Assembly (NCBI GenBank): GCA_963633225.1 | Contig: CAVGXR010000049.1 | Location: forward strand, 1-27,625 | DNA from: F23-B02 sp963633225 | GTDB taxonomy: Bacteria > Bacillota > Clostridia > Oscillospirales > Oscillospiraceae | Reading direction: 5' to 3' | DNA: 27,625 bases | Shown here: piece after piece, positions 8,669-16,379 of the stretch | Numbering within the stretch: position 1 is the stretch's first letter | How the letters are laid out: every line of letters starts with the position of its first letter | The notes under the pieces: generated by a model | What the model saw: the letters and a program-made list of their open reading frames with translations, nothing else | Database searches by the model: none | What the model was told of the DNA's origin: nothing | Program-made: the position numbers and the translations under genes

Positions 8669-9898
8669 ATGAAATATATTCTCATAATAGGCGACGGCAT
8701 GGCCGACAATCCCGTTCCCGAGCTCGGCGGCCTGACTCCGCTCGAATACGCAGAAAAGCCCTTTATAGACGAGCTTGCCGCACGCGGCGAGGTAGGCAGC
8801 GTCCTGAACGTTCCCCACGGTCTGCCCGCAGGAAGCGACACGGCGATAATGTCCATCTTCGGCTGCGACCCGAATCTTTACTACACCGGCAGAGCGCCTC
8901 TCGAGGCTGCGGCGACGGGCATAAAGCTCAACGCCGGCGACGTTGCATACCGCTGCAACATGGTCACCTACGAGGAGGGCGACATGCCCTTTGAGGAAAA
9001 GCGCATCCTCTCGCACTCGGCAGGCTCCATCGACGGCGGGGTATCCGACGAGATAGTCACCGCTCTGTTTAACGATCCAGAGTTTGCGCCCCTTGCCGAA
9101 AAAGCCGGAATGACGGTCAATCTCGGACACTCGTTCCGCCATATCGCCGTGCAGTCGCAGGCCGATATAAAGGGCATACGCCTCGCTCCCCCGCACGATC
9201 ACCTCGGCGAGAAGATCGGCGCTATCCTGCCCGCCGGCTGCGAGAACGCAAATGTTCTGCGTGAGCTCATGGAGTGCGCAAACCGCATTCTCGAGCACCA
9301 TCCCCTGAACGAAAAGCTGCGTGCCGAGGGTAAAATGCCCGCAAACGGCGTGTGGTTCTGGGCTGAGGGCACGGCGGTGAAGCTGCCCGACTTCAAGCAG
9401 GAGACGGGACACGACGGCGTTGTCGTCTCCGCTGTTCCCCTGTGCCACGGCATAGCCGCGCTCACGGGTCTGAGCTTTGTCTGCCCCGAGGGTGCCACCG
9501 GCGAGAAGGACACAAACTACGAAAACAAGCTCAAGGCAGCGCTGGATATCCTTGAAGATCACGACTTTGCGGCGGTGCATGTCGAAGCGCCTGACGAGTG
9601 CACGCACAACGGCGACCTTGAGGGCAAGCTCGAGGCCATCGGCTGGCTCGACACGCGCCTTATCCGTCCGCTGGACGCGGAGCTTCGCTCCCGCGGCTGG
9701 GATTACCGCCTGCTGTTCCTGTCCGACCATAAGACCCTGACCTCCACACGCGGTCACGATGGCGACCCCGTGCCGTACATGCTCTATGACAGCCGCGTCG
9801 ATACGAAGGCCGGCCTGCCCTACACCGAGAAAAGCGGCGAAAAGGGTCCCTATGTCAACTCCGGCGTTGCACTGATGTCCATTCTTTTTGAAAAATGA
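8669..9898 (+). CDS. apgM: Cofactor-independent phosphoglycerate mutase, ApgM type
   Basis: This 409-residue alkaline-phosphatase-superfamily protein is of the archaeal-type 2,3-bisphosphoglycerate-independent phosphoglycerate mutase family, which interconverts 3- and 2-phosphoglycerate. MKYILIIGDGMADNPV carries the first metal Asp, and GLPAGSDTAIMSIFGCDP holds the nucleophilic Ser. HVEAPDECTHNGD and LSDHKTLTSTRGHDGDPVP supply the remaining metal ligands. Some members of this branch have been proposed to act as homoserine kinases, so the exact substrate is not fixed. An upstream in-frame ATG is rejected because AAGGAG (8655-8660) sits 8 nt before the ATG at 8669. Its stop overlaps the ispE start as ATGA. 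Confidence 0.87.
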   Translation: MKYILIIGDGMADNPVPELGGLTPLEYAEKPFIDELAARGEVGSVLNVPHGLPAGSDTAIMSIFGCDPNLYYTGRAPLEAAATGIKLNAGDVAYRCNMVTYEEGDMPFEEKRILSHSAGSIDGGVSDEIVTALFNDPEFAPLAEKAGMTVNLGHSFRHIAVQSQADIKGIRLAPPHDHLGEKIGAILPAGCENANVLRELMECANRILEHHPLNEKLRAEGKMPANGVWFWAEGTAVKLPDFKQETGHDGVVVSAVPLCHGIAALTGLSFVCPEGATGEKDTNYENKLKAALDILEDHDFAAVHVEAPDECTHNGDLEGKLEAIGWLDTRLIRPLDAELRSRGWDYRLLFLSDHKTLTSTRGHDGDPVPYMLYDSRVDTKAGLPYTEKSGEKGPYVNSGVALMSILFEK

Positions 9899-10767
9899 CG
9901 AGCACTAACGAAAAAGCCTACGCAAAAATAAACATCTCCCTCGACGTTACGGGCAGGCGGCCCGACGGGTACCATGATATGCTCATGGTCATGCAGACCA
10001 TCACGCTGTGCGACGAGCTTGAGCTGACGCTTACGCCCGGCAAGCCCAGCCGCGCCGAGTGCAGCCTGCGCTTCGTGCCCTGCGACGAGCGCAATCTCGC
10101 AGTGCGTGCCGCAAACGTGTTCTTCGCCGAAACGGGCATTGAGAACATGGGCGCACGCATAAAAATGCAGAAACGCATACCCGTCGGCGCGGGCATGGCG
10201 GGCGGCTCAAGCGATGCGGCAGCGGTGCTGCGCGCTCTGGACAGGCTGTGCGATACCCGCCTTGGCGGCGCTCGGCTCGAGGAGATAGCCGCACGCATAG
10301 GCTCGGATGTCGCCTTCTGCGTCTGCGGCGGGACCCAGCTTGCCTCTGGCCGCGGCGAGTGCCTCACTCCCTTGCCCCAGATGCCCGACTGCACGGTCGT
10401 CGTCTGCAAGCCCGATTTTTCCGTCTCGACTCCCGAGCTTTTCAAAAAGCTCGACAGCGTCAGGCTGCGCTGCCATCCGAACACGCAGGATATAATCGAG
10501 CTCCTGCGTGAGGGTGAGCTGGCAAAGATCGCACGGCGGATGTACAATGTCTTTGAGGATGTGCCCGACCGCCGCCATAAGGAGATCGCCGCCATAAAAA
10601 GCACGATGCTCGACTGCGGGGCGCTGGGCGCTGTCATGACCGGCACGGGCTCCGCCGTGTTCGGCCTGTATGACGACGAGGCCGCCGCACAGCGCACGCT
10701 GCGTGCTCTGCGCCGCGACTGGCACAATGTCGCTCAGGCAAAAATAATGCCGCGCATCGAGCTCTGA
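9895..10767 (+). CDS. ispE: 4-diphosphocytidyl-2-C-methyl-D-erythritol kinase
   Basis: This 290-residue GHMP kinase phosphorylates CDP-methylerythritol in the MEP route to isoprenoids. The N-terminus has AKINISLDVTGRRPDGYHD, with the catalytic Lys at 11. The ATP loop PVGAGMAGGSSDAAA is at 96-110, IGSDVAFCV holds the catalytic Asp near 138, and the C-terminal MTGTGSAVFGLY loop is present. It overlaps the upstream gene by 4 nt, so translation is coupled. In many Clostridia ispE lies near spoIIR, as it does here. Its presence argues against a mevalonate pathway in this organism. Confidence 0.95.
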   Translation: MTSTNEKAYAKINISLDVTGRRPDGYHDMLMVMQTITLCDELELTLTPGKPSRAECSLRFVPCDERNLAVRAANVFFAETGIENMGARIKMQKRIPVGAGMAGGSSDAAAVLRALDRLCDTRLGGARLEEIAARIGSDVAFCVCGGTQLASGRGECLTPLPQMPDCTVVVCKPDFSVSTPELFKKLDSVRLRCHPNTQDIIELLREGELAKIARRMYNVFEDVPDRRHKEIAAIKSTMLDCGALGAVMTGTGSAVFGLYDDEAAAQRTLRALRRDWHNVAQAKIMPRIEL

Positions 10768-10771
10768 ACGG

Positions 10772-10800
10772 GTATAAAACAGAAAAACACCGCCGATACT
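10772..10800 (+). promoter_or_regulatory. Possible sigma-F-type promoter of spoIIR
   Basis: GTATA (10772-10776), a 15-nt spacer, then GCCGATACT (10792-10800). This roughly fits the sigma-F pattern GYATA / GGnnAnAnT, with one mismatch in the first GG. spoIIR is sigma-F dependent in Bacillus subtilis. Transcription would begin near 10807, in the loop of the following hairpin. The call is tentative. Confidence 0.35.
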
Positions 10801-10840
10801 GTAATTGCGATCGTGATTACATAGTAAAGGCGGTTTTTTT
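10783..10840 (+). terminator. Terminator of ispE overlapping the spoIIR ribosome binding site
   Basis: ACCGCC (10789-10794) pairs with GGCGGT (10829-10834). Inner stems TACT/AGTA and GTAAT/ATTAC close around the loop, and six more T (10835-10840) run up to the spoIIR ATG. The Shine-Dalgarno AAAGGCGG (10826-10833) is inside the descending arm, so the hairpin both ends ispE transcription and hides the spoIIR start. Confidence 0.8.
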
Positions 10841-11440
10841 ATGAAGGAATATAAGCTTAAGGTCTGGGAGCTGGCTGCGCTGTGTGCGCTGTGCCTGACT
10901 CTGTGCCTGAGCACTTGGGCGCAGGGGCGGCAGCAGGAGCTGAGCGAAAAGCTCGTGCGCCTGCACGTCATTGCGGCCTCGGATGAGCCGGCAGAGCAGG
11001 AGCTCAAGCTGCGCGTGCGCGACGCTGTGCTGGAATATCTCACGCCGCTGCTCGATGAGGCAGAGAGCTCGGAGGACGCGCAGAGCGTCATAAGCGAAAG
11101 CCTCGGGAGCATACAGCAGGCAGCTTCACGCTGCGCCGAGGGGCGGCGCGTGCGCGTCACGCTCGGCAGCGAATATTACCCCACCCGTGAGTACGAGGGC
11201 TTCACGCTTCCGGCAGGGCGCTATCGCTCCCTCCGCGTCATTCTCGGTGAGGGTGAGGGTCACAACTGGTGGTGCGTCGTGTTCCCGCCGCTGTGCGTTT
11301 CCGCCGCCGGACAGAGCGCGGCGCTCGATGCCATGAGCGAGTCCGACCGAGAGCTCATCACCGAGACCGGCGGCTGCGAGCTGCGCTTTCGCATCGTTGA
11401 GCTCTGGGGCGAGCTCCTCGGGCTTTTACAGGCGCATTGA
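10841..11440 (+). CDS. spoIIR: Stage II sporulation protein R
   Basis: This 199-residue secreted or membrane-anchored protein is the forespore signal that activates SpoIIGA, which cleaves pro-sigma-E in the mother cell. A hydrophobic signal segment lies at about 10-28. The family core follows: KLVRLHVIAASDEPAEQELKLRVRDAVL, then YPTREYEGFTLPAGRYRSLRVILG and GEGHNWWCVVFPPLC. The start ATG has AAAGGCGG 7 nt upstream, within a terminator-like hairpin. The last codons CAG GCG CAT TGA, encoding Q-A-H-stop, lie in the tip of a degenerate repeat element, so the C-terminus may have been trimmed or replaced. The gene marks the organism as an endospore former. Confidence 0.92.
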   Translation: MKEYKLKVWELAALCALCLTLCLSTWAQGRQQELSEKLVRLHVIAASDEPAEQELKLRVRDAVLEYLTPLLDEAESSEDAQSVISESLGSIQQAASRCAEGRRVRVTLGSEYYPTREYEGFTLPAGRYRSLRVILGEGEGHNWWCVVFPPLCVSAAGQSAALDAMSESDRELITETGGCELRFRIVELWGELLGLLQAH

Positions 11441-11518
11441 CGCTGCTGCGGATACCGCGGCCTTCAGCTAACAGCTTCCCTCTCCGTATAAGCACAGTCT
11501 CAATGCGTCTCCGGGAAA
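11424..11518. repeat. 95-bp relic of the tip-repeat element (spoIIR/mscS spacer)
   Basis: The left tip (11424-11445) reads TTTTACAGGCGCATTG and the right tip (11481-11518), in reverse, reads GGAGACGCATTGAGACTG followed by TATACGGAGA. Both match the tips of elements A to F. A short GCTAACAGCT remnant lies between. It spans the whole gap between the convergent spoIIR and mscS genes and contributes the stop codon of each. No clear terminator is visible here. Confidence 0.7.
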
Positions 11519-12318
11519 ACGTGGATGTTCAGGTGGTCGTAGCACATCTCGACTCCGTGCTTATCGAAGCCCCTGCGCAGGTTTTCTATCAGCTCAAAAT
11601 ACACATCCCAGTAATCGCCCGAGGCGCACCATGCACGCACGGTGTATTCGATGGAGCTGCTGCCGTAGCTCGTTATCGCAACGAACGGGGCCGGATCGCT
11701 GAGGGTCTTGGCGGTCATGGCTATCGCATCGAGGCAGGCTGCGCGGACATCCTCGGTCGCGCAGTCATACGAGGCCGTAACGGGAACGATGACGCGGCGC
11801 AGCTTCTCAGCCGAGTGGTTAATTATCTGCCCCGAGGTCACATTGCCGTTGGGTGAGTAAACGATGCGGTTATCGTTTGTCGCAACGCCGGTGTAGAACA
11901 GGCCGATGCTCTTCACCGTGCCCTCATAGCCGCCTATCTCGACATAATCGCCGACCTTGAACGGGTGTGTCGTCAGTATCGTTATGCCTGAAAAGAGGTT
12001 TGACAAGAGCCCCTGCAGGGCAAGCGACAGCGCAACGCCGACGACCGACAGCACCGCGACAAGGCTCGTCACGGGAATGCCCAGCGTTCCGGCGATGATG
12101 ATGGCCGCGATCGTCCACAGTCCGGCTCTTGTCGTGCTTCGGAAGAACGACTTCAGGCTCGCGTCGAGATGGCGGCTTTTGTCGAGCATTTTTCCGAAGG
12201 CCTTGCACAGTATCTTGATCGCAATATAGCACAGAAGATAGACTACCAGCGCCGAGAGCAGCGAGCTCAGCGAGATATCGCCGAGCTTTATTGATGAAAG
12301 CGAGTCAAAAAAGTTCAT
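11500..12318 (-). CDS. MscS-type mechanosensitive ion channel
   Basis: This 272-residue inner-membrane protein should open under membrane tension and release solutes during osmotic downshock. Three membrane segments lie at about 18-38, 63-80 and 83-113. The third has the Ala/Gly/Ser/Leu-rich pore pattern ending LQGLLSNLFSGITIL. The beta domain signature HPFKVGDYVEIGGYEGTV follows, then VYSPNGNVTSGQIINHS and an alpha/beta C-terminal vestibule. It begins 4 bp after the galactokinase stop, so it is last in the transketolase operon. The final residues E-T-H and the TGA lie in the tip of the relic element at 11481-11518. Confidence 0.93.
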   Translation of the reverse strand: MNFFDSLSSIKLGDISLSSLLSALVVYLLCYIAIKILCKAFGKMLDKSRHLDASLKSFFRSTTRAGLWTIAAIIIAGTLGIPVTSLVAVLSVVGVALSLALQGLLSNLFSGITILTTHPFKVGDYVEIGGYEGTVKSIGLFYTGVATNDNRIVYSPNGNVTSGQIINHSAEKLRRVIVPVTASYDCATEDVRAACLDAIAMTAKTLSDPAPFVAITSYGSSSIEYTVRAWCASGDYWDVYFELIENLRRGFDKHGVEMCYDHLNIHVFPETH

Positions 12319-12322
12319 TGCC

Positions 12323-13399
12323 TTAGCCCAGCCTCAGCTCACGGCACGAGCCGTCGCCGAAGGCCTCCTCCATTTCGGATTTGTATTTCGGGAAGAAATC
12401 CGCCGGCATCAGAGCCTGAACGCAGCCGGCAAAGCCGCCGCCGTGGACGCGCCACGCACCCACTCCGTCAAGAAGCTTCGCGCTCAGATACAGCCCTGTT
12501 TCGAGCTTGCGGTCATCGGTCGCGCTCGTGACGATGTTGTTCAGGAGCTTCTCCGACGAGCGGCCCGACTCGTTCATGAGCCGCATATACTCCGCCGCGT
12601 CGCCCGCTATGAGCGCATCGCGCATTTTGGGAACACGCGCATTTTCGTCGAAAAAGTGCTTTGCCCTGCGCACGGGGCGGTCGGCGGTGTCCCAATGCTT
12701 TGCGTAAAACTCCTCGGGATCGACCTCGCCCAGAAGCTCCTTGCCGAAGAAGCTTGCTATATAGCGCATATCCGCGGGGATACGCGCATAGCTCGTGTCG
12801 AGCCCCGCGTGGCTGCCGCCGGTGTCGGTAAGGCACAGCGTCAGACCCATGCGCGAAAAGTCGGCGTTGACGGGCGTGATCTCACCCGTGAGGAAGTCTA
12901 TGTACACGGCCTTGCCCAGTGCGCAGGCGAGCTGATCCATAAGTCCGCAGGGCTTGCCGAAGTGCAGGTTTTCCGCCTGCCGTGCAACGCGGGCTATGGC
13001 CTGCGCCTCGAGCGCGTCGTCATTGTACAGGCCGTTGAAGATCCTGCACATGAGCACGGCGAACGCTGCCGATGAGCTCAGCCCCGAGCCTGCCGAGAGA
13101 TCGCTTTCAAGCACTGCGTCAAAGCCGCCGAAGCTTGCGCCTATATCATACATTGCTGCGGCAACGCCGCGCACGAGAGCCGACGACGAGCCGAACTCCT
13201 CAGGATGCACGTCCAGATCCAGCAGATTCACCGTCATATCGGGGAAGCCCTCCGACCTTATGCGTGCAAGGTTCTCAAAATTCGGCTCAACAACGGCGTG
13301 TATGCCCTTATCGACCGCCGAGGCAAGCACGCGGCCCTTTTGATGATCCGTGTGGTTTCCCGCGAGTTCGGTTCTTCCTGGAGCAAAAAAGCTGTTCAT
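12323..13399 (-). CDS. galK: Galactokinase, GHMP family
   Basis: This 358-residue kinase phosphorylates galactose at C1 with ATP, the first committed step of the Leloir pathway. Residues 7-20 (PGRTELAGNHTDHQ) are the galactokinase signature in the form seen in Clostridia. The GHMP loop LSAGSGLSSSAAFAVL is at 101-116 and CGLMDQ with the catalytic Asp is at 151-156. The C-terminal RVHGGGFAGCVQAL loop is present. A longer GTG-initiated frame is possible, but AGAAGGA lies 6 nt before the ATG at 13399, which is preferred. It follows the transketolase C-subunit by 37 bp and precedes mscS by 4 bp, and no galT or galE is adjacent. Related sugar-1-kinase activity cannot be excluded. Confidence 0.88.
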   Translation of the reverse strand: MNSFFAPGRTELAGNHTDHQKGRVLASAVDKGIHAVVEPNFENLARIRSEGFPDMTVNLLDLDVHPEEFGSSSALVRGVAAAMYDIGASFGGFDAVLESDLSAGSGLSSSAAFAVLMCRIFNGLYNDDALEAQAIARVARQAENLHFGKPCGLMDQLACALGKAVYIDFLTGEITPVNADFSRMGLTLCLTDTGGSHAGLDTSYARIPADMRYIASFFGKELLGEVDPEEFYAKHWDTADRPVRRAKHFFDENARVPKMRDALIAGDAAEYMRLMNESGRSSEKLLNNIVTSATDDRKLETGLYLSAKLLDGVGAWRVHGGGFAGCVQALMPADFFPKYKSEMEEAFGDGSCRELRLG

Positions 13400-13436
13400 A
13401 ATGTGTCCTTCTCTCACCGGCGCATGGCCGGATAAT

Positions 13437-14372
13437 TTATTTTCTCTCGAGGACCTTTTCTATGCCTGCGGCAACGCCGTTTGCGTCAATGCCGTACTTG
13501 GCAAGAAGCTCCTTGTAGGGAGCAGACTCGGTGAAGGTATCCTGAATGCCTACAAATTCTGTCGGAACGCCGCAGCCGAAGTACGCGAGCACCTCGGAAA
13601 CAGCGGAGCCGAGGCCGCCGTGGATATTATGCTCCTCGGCGCAGACTATAGCGCCCGTCTCCTCGGCGCATTTTTTTATAAGCTCGCGGTCGATGGGCTT
13701 TATCGAGTACATATCGACAACGCGCACGGAAACACCGCGCTGCGCAAGGAGCTCTGCTGCCTCAATCGCCTTGTGCACCATTATGCCGCAGGCAATGACC
13801 GTAACGTCGCTGCCCTCGCGCACCACAGCGCCCTTGCCGAGCTCGAACCTCGTGTTCTCGTCGTACAGGTCGGGGTACACCTCGCGGCTCAGACGCAGGT
13901 AGAACGGGCCGTAGGTCTCCGCTGCGTACTTCGTCGCCCAGCGCGCCGCGGCTGCGTCAGCCGGAGCAATGACCTTCATGTTCGGCAGTGCGCGCATGAA
14001 GGCGATATCCTCTGTTGCGTGGTGGCTTGCGCCGTCGAGCGCGTCGGACATGCCGCAGTATGCCCCGCCGAACTTCACGTTGAGGTTTGCATAGCATATC
14101 TGATCACGCGCCGAGAGCAGTCCCAGCGTGGTCAGGAACACCGTAAAGGTGTTTACAAACGGGATCTTGCCGCAGACAGACATACCTGCCGCCGTTGCGA
14201 CCATGTTCTGCTCGGCGATGCCCATGTTGAAAAAGCGCTCGGGATGAGCCTTGCCGAATATTGCGCTCTTGGTGGAGCCGGAAAGATCCGCGTCGAGCAC
14301 TACGATGTCCTTGTTGGTCTCGCCCAGCTCGGCAAGCACCGAGCCGTAAACCTCTCTTATCTGCTTAGGCAT
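13437..14372 (-). CDS. Transketolase, C-terminal subunit
   Basis: This 311-residue chain holds the pyrimidine-binding and C-terminal domains of a split transketolase, which moves two-carbon units between sugar phosphates in the pentose phosphate pathway. GIAEQNM at 51-57 contains the Glu that activates thiamine diphosphate. VNTFTVFLTTLGLLSARDQI and the C-terminal EEHNIHGGLGSAVSEVLA are family landmarks. The ATG at 14372 is preceded by GGGAGG with 8 nt spacing; a longer GTG form would place that site inside the gene. The start overlaps the stop of the N-subunit by 8 nt, so both chains should be made together. Confidence 0.94.
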   Translation of the reverse strand: MPKQIREVYGSVLAELGETNKDIVVLDADLSGSTKSAIFGKAHPERFFNMGIAEQNMVATAAGMSVCGKIPFVNTFTVFLTTLGLLSARDQICYANLNVKFGGAYCGMSDALDGASHHATEDIAFMRALPNMKVIAPADAAAARWATKYAAETYGPFYLRLSREVYPDLYDENTRFELGKGAVVREGSDVTVIACGIMVHKAIEAAELLAQRGVSVRVVDMYSIKPIDRELIKKCAEETGAIVCAEEHNIHGGLGSAVSEVLAYFGCGVPTEFVGIQDTFTESAPYKELLAKYGIDANGVAAGIEKVLERK

Positions 14373-15198
14373 TTGCAGCACCTCCCAGTTCCTCCATTGC
14401 TTTTGCGAAGCTCTCGTCGTCTATCGCCTTGCCGTGCCATGCGCTCTTGCCCTCCATGAAGGAAACGCCCTTGCCCTTGACGGTGTTTGCGATGATGACC
14501 GTGGGTGCGCCTACAGCGCCGTCGGCGACGCTTATGCAGAAGTCGAGAGCCTCAAGATCGTGGCCGTCGCATTCGAGCACCGTCCAGCCGAAGGACTCCC
14601 ACTTGCCCGCAAGGTCGCGCAGAGGCATGACCTCGTCGGTCGTGCCGTCAAGCTGCACCTTGTTGTAGTCAACTATTGCAATAAGATTATCCAGCTCAAA
14701 CTTCGGAGCGCTCATTGCCGTCTCCCAGATAACGCCCTCGTCGAGCTCGCCGTCGCCGAGAACGGCATAGACCTTGGCCGGAGAGCCGTTGAGCTTGAGC
14801 GCCATCGCCATGCCCTGTGCGGCGGGAAAGCCCTGACCGAGCGGACCTCCGGGCATCTCAACGCCGGGGGTGTGCATACTCGGGTGACCGGCAAGACCGC
14901 CCATGCGGCGCAGCGTCATCATGTCCTCCACGGGGAAGAAGCCCTTTTCCGCAAGGTTGCGGTACAGCATCGGAGCCGCGTGACCCTTCGAGAGCACGAG
15001 CCTGTCGCGGTCGGGGTCGTCGGGTCTGCCGGCATCAATGTTCATGTGCTCCTGATACAGATACGTCAGTATCTCACACACGGACAGCGAGCCGCCGGGA
15101 TGACCTGATTGGGCTGCGTGTATCGCAGTCAGAACGTCGATTCTGAAGCGCCTGCAAAGCTCCTCGAGCTCGGCACGGCGCTCGGCAGTTAAAGCCAT
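14365..15198 (-). CDS. Transketolase, N-terminal subunit
   Basis: This 277-residue chain is the thiamine-diphosphate-binding half of the split transketolase. SGHPGGSLS is at 31-39, KGHAAPMLY near 71-79, and LGDGELDEG at about 147-155 starts the ThDP motif that ends near DYNK (177-180). The ATG at 15198 follows TGGAGGA with about 7 nt spacing; a longer upstream frame has no such site. It is the first gene of the minus-strand operon tktN-tktC-galK-mscS. Its promoter directly touches repeat element A. Confidence 0.94.
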   Translation of the reverse strand: MALTAERRAELEELCRRFRIDVLTAIHAAQSGHPGGSLSVCEILTYLYQEHMNIDAGRPDDPDRDRLVLSKGHAAPMLYRNLAEKGFFPVEDMMTLRRMGGLAGHPSMHTPGVEMPGGPLGQGFPAAQGMAMALKLNGSPAKVYAVLGDGELDEGVIWETAMSAPKFELDNLIAIVDYNKVQLDGTTDEVMPLRDLAGKWESFGWTVLECDGHDLEALDFCISVADGAVGAPTVIIANTVKGKGVSFMEGKSAWHGKAIDDESFAKAMEELGGAANA

Positions 15199-15256
15199 GT
15201 TTTTGTCCTCCATTTGATAGTTTTTAATCGGTTTTTCACATTCTTTATCAAAATAT

Positions 15257-15285
15257 AATATAGAACAAGCCCGCAGCAAAGTCAA
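15257..15285 (-). promoter_or_regulatory. Promoter of the transketolase operon
   Basis: Read on the minus strand: TTGACT (15285-15280), a 17-nt spacer, then TATATT (15262-15257). A single base separates the -35 box from the A-tract tip of element A (A-tract = T 15287-15293 on the plus strand). Confidence 0.82.
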
Positions 15286-15286
15286 C

Positions 15287-15651
15287 TTTTTTTAGAGGCG
15301 CATTAGGTTTGCACCTATACGGAGATTGCGGTGTCCCGACCGGAAATATTGGAGGAAACTACGGCGTTTCGCCTCCCGCGAGCTGATAGCCGTTAGCCGT
15401 TAGCTGTTAGCTAAAGGTATTCGCTCGGAGAGCGAATGAAATTTAAATTGTGCGGCTGTTTCGGTGCGCAGATAGACACCACAAGCGGAACGGGCAAGCC
15501 CGTTCCCTACGGGTTGCGGCGCAGCTATTGAGATGCTGTACAAACATTGCACCTTACTCACGGGACGCGAAACATATTTATTTATGCCAATGTTTCGATA
15601 CCGTGCACCTGCAATCTCCGTATAGGTGCAGACCTAATGCGCCTCTAAAAA
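15287..15651. repeat. Tip-repeat element A (365 bp)
   Basis: The element fills the gap between two divergent promoters. The left tip is TTTTTTTAGAGGCGCATTAG and the right tip is its reverse complement, with about 45 bp of near-identical arms (CACCTATACGGAGATTGC). A weaker inverted arm of about 130 bp lies inside. Internal modules are GTTAGC-type short repeats (about 15388-15415), the palindrome ATTCGCTCGGAGAGCGAAT near 15418-15438, and GGAACGGGCAAGCCCGTTCC at 15487-15506. There is no coding sequence, and no target duplication is visible. Confidence 0.85.
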
Positions 15652-15654
15652 CCC

Positions 15655-15683
15655 TTGCGGGAGAGGGGGAAAGAGGATATAAT
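15655..15683 (+). promoter_or_regulatory. Promoter of the HAD / NTPase-CYTH operon
   Basis: TTGCGG (15655-15660), a 17-nt spacer, then TATAAT (15678-15683). The weak -35 box is 3 nt from the A-tract (15647-15651) of element A, which could act as an UP element. Confidence 0.8.
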
Positions 15684-15714
15684 GTAATTACAACTTGTTC
15701 CACGGAGGAAGCAT

Positions 15715-16377
15715 ATGAGATACCCCTGTCTGGTGCTCGATCACGACGACACAGTCGTTGACAGCACTGCCACGGTGCACTACCCCTGTTTCGTCGAATA
15801 CTGCGGCATATACCACCCCGAGGTTCGCTACACGCTCGAGGAGTACATAAGATACAACTTTGAGCCCGGCATCGTCGCGCTGTTCGGCGACATGATCGGG
15901 ATGAGCCGCGATGAGATGGAGCGCGAGCAGCGCTATTGGAACGCCTACGTCAAGCGCCACGTTCCGCACGCCTACGGCGGTATGCGTGAGCTGCTGCTGC
16001 GGCACAGGGCACAGGGCGGCAGGCTGTGCGTCGTGTCGCACTCGTACACGGAGAACATACTGCGCGACTACCGCGAAAACGGCCTGCCAGAGCCCGACAT
16101 GGTTTTCGGCTGGGACAGCCCCGTGCAGGAGCGCAAGCCCAATCCGTACCCGCTCGAGCAGATAATGAAGCGCCTCGGCTTTGCGCGGGAGGAGCTGCTC
16201 GTGCTGGACGATCTCAAGCCCGGCTACGACATGGCAAAAAGCTGCAGCGTGAGCTTTGCCGCCGCAGGCTGGGCCTATGATATCCCCGAGATCGAGAGCT
16301 TCATGCGGGCAAACTGCGATAAGTATTTCAAAACAGTCGCCGAGCTTTCCGGCTTTTTGTTTGATGAGGAGAAATGA
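15715..16377 (+). CDS. HAD-superfamily hydrolase
   Basis: This 220-residue protein has the haloacid dehalogenase phosphatase fold. Motif I is LDHDDTVVDS, with nucleophile Asp9 and acid/base Asp11. A helical cap covers about 18-90. Motif II lies at VVSHS, motif III is the Lys in ERKPNPYPLEQIMKRLG, and motif IV is LVLDDLKPGYDMA. It looks most like the phosphoglycolate phosphatase-type group, but the substrate cannot be read from sequence. GGAGGA (15704-15709) precedes the ATG. The next gene starts 2 bp after its stop, so the two proteins probably act together. Confidence 0.85.
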   Translation: MRYPCLVLDHDDTVVDSTATVHYPCFVEYCGIYHPEVRYTLEEYIRYNFEPGIVALFGDMIGMSRDEMEREQRYWNAYVKRHVPHAYGGMRELLLRHRAQGGRLCVVSHSYTENILRDYRENGLPEPDMVFGWDSPVQERKPNPYPLEQIMKRLGFAREELLVLDDLKPGYDMAKSCSVSFAAAGWAYDIPEIESFMRANCDKYFKTVAELSGFLFDEEK

Positions 16378-16379
16378 AG

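Noticed and set aside
15388..15415. Microsatellite of GCTAAC-type hexa/heptamers as a phase-variable switch
   Set aside because: The units are irregular, lie inside elements A, B and C away from start codons and promoters, and give no evident switch.
15287..15651. Insertion sequence with target-site duplication
   Set aside because: There is no transposase and no direct repeat at the flanks; the terminal T and A runs are inverted, not direct.
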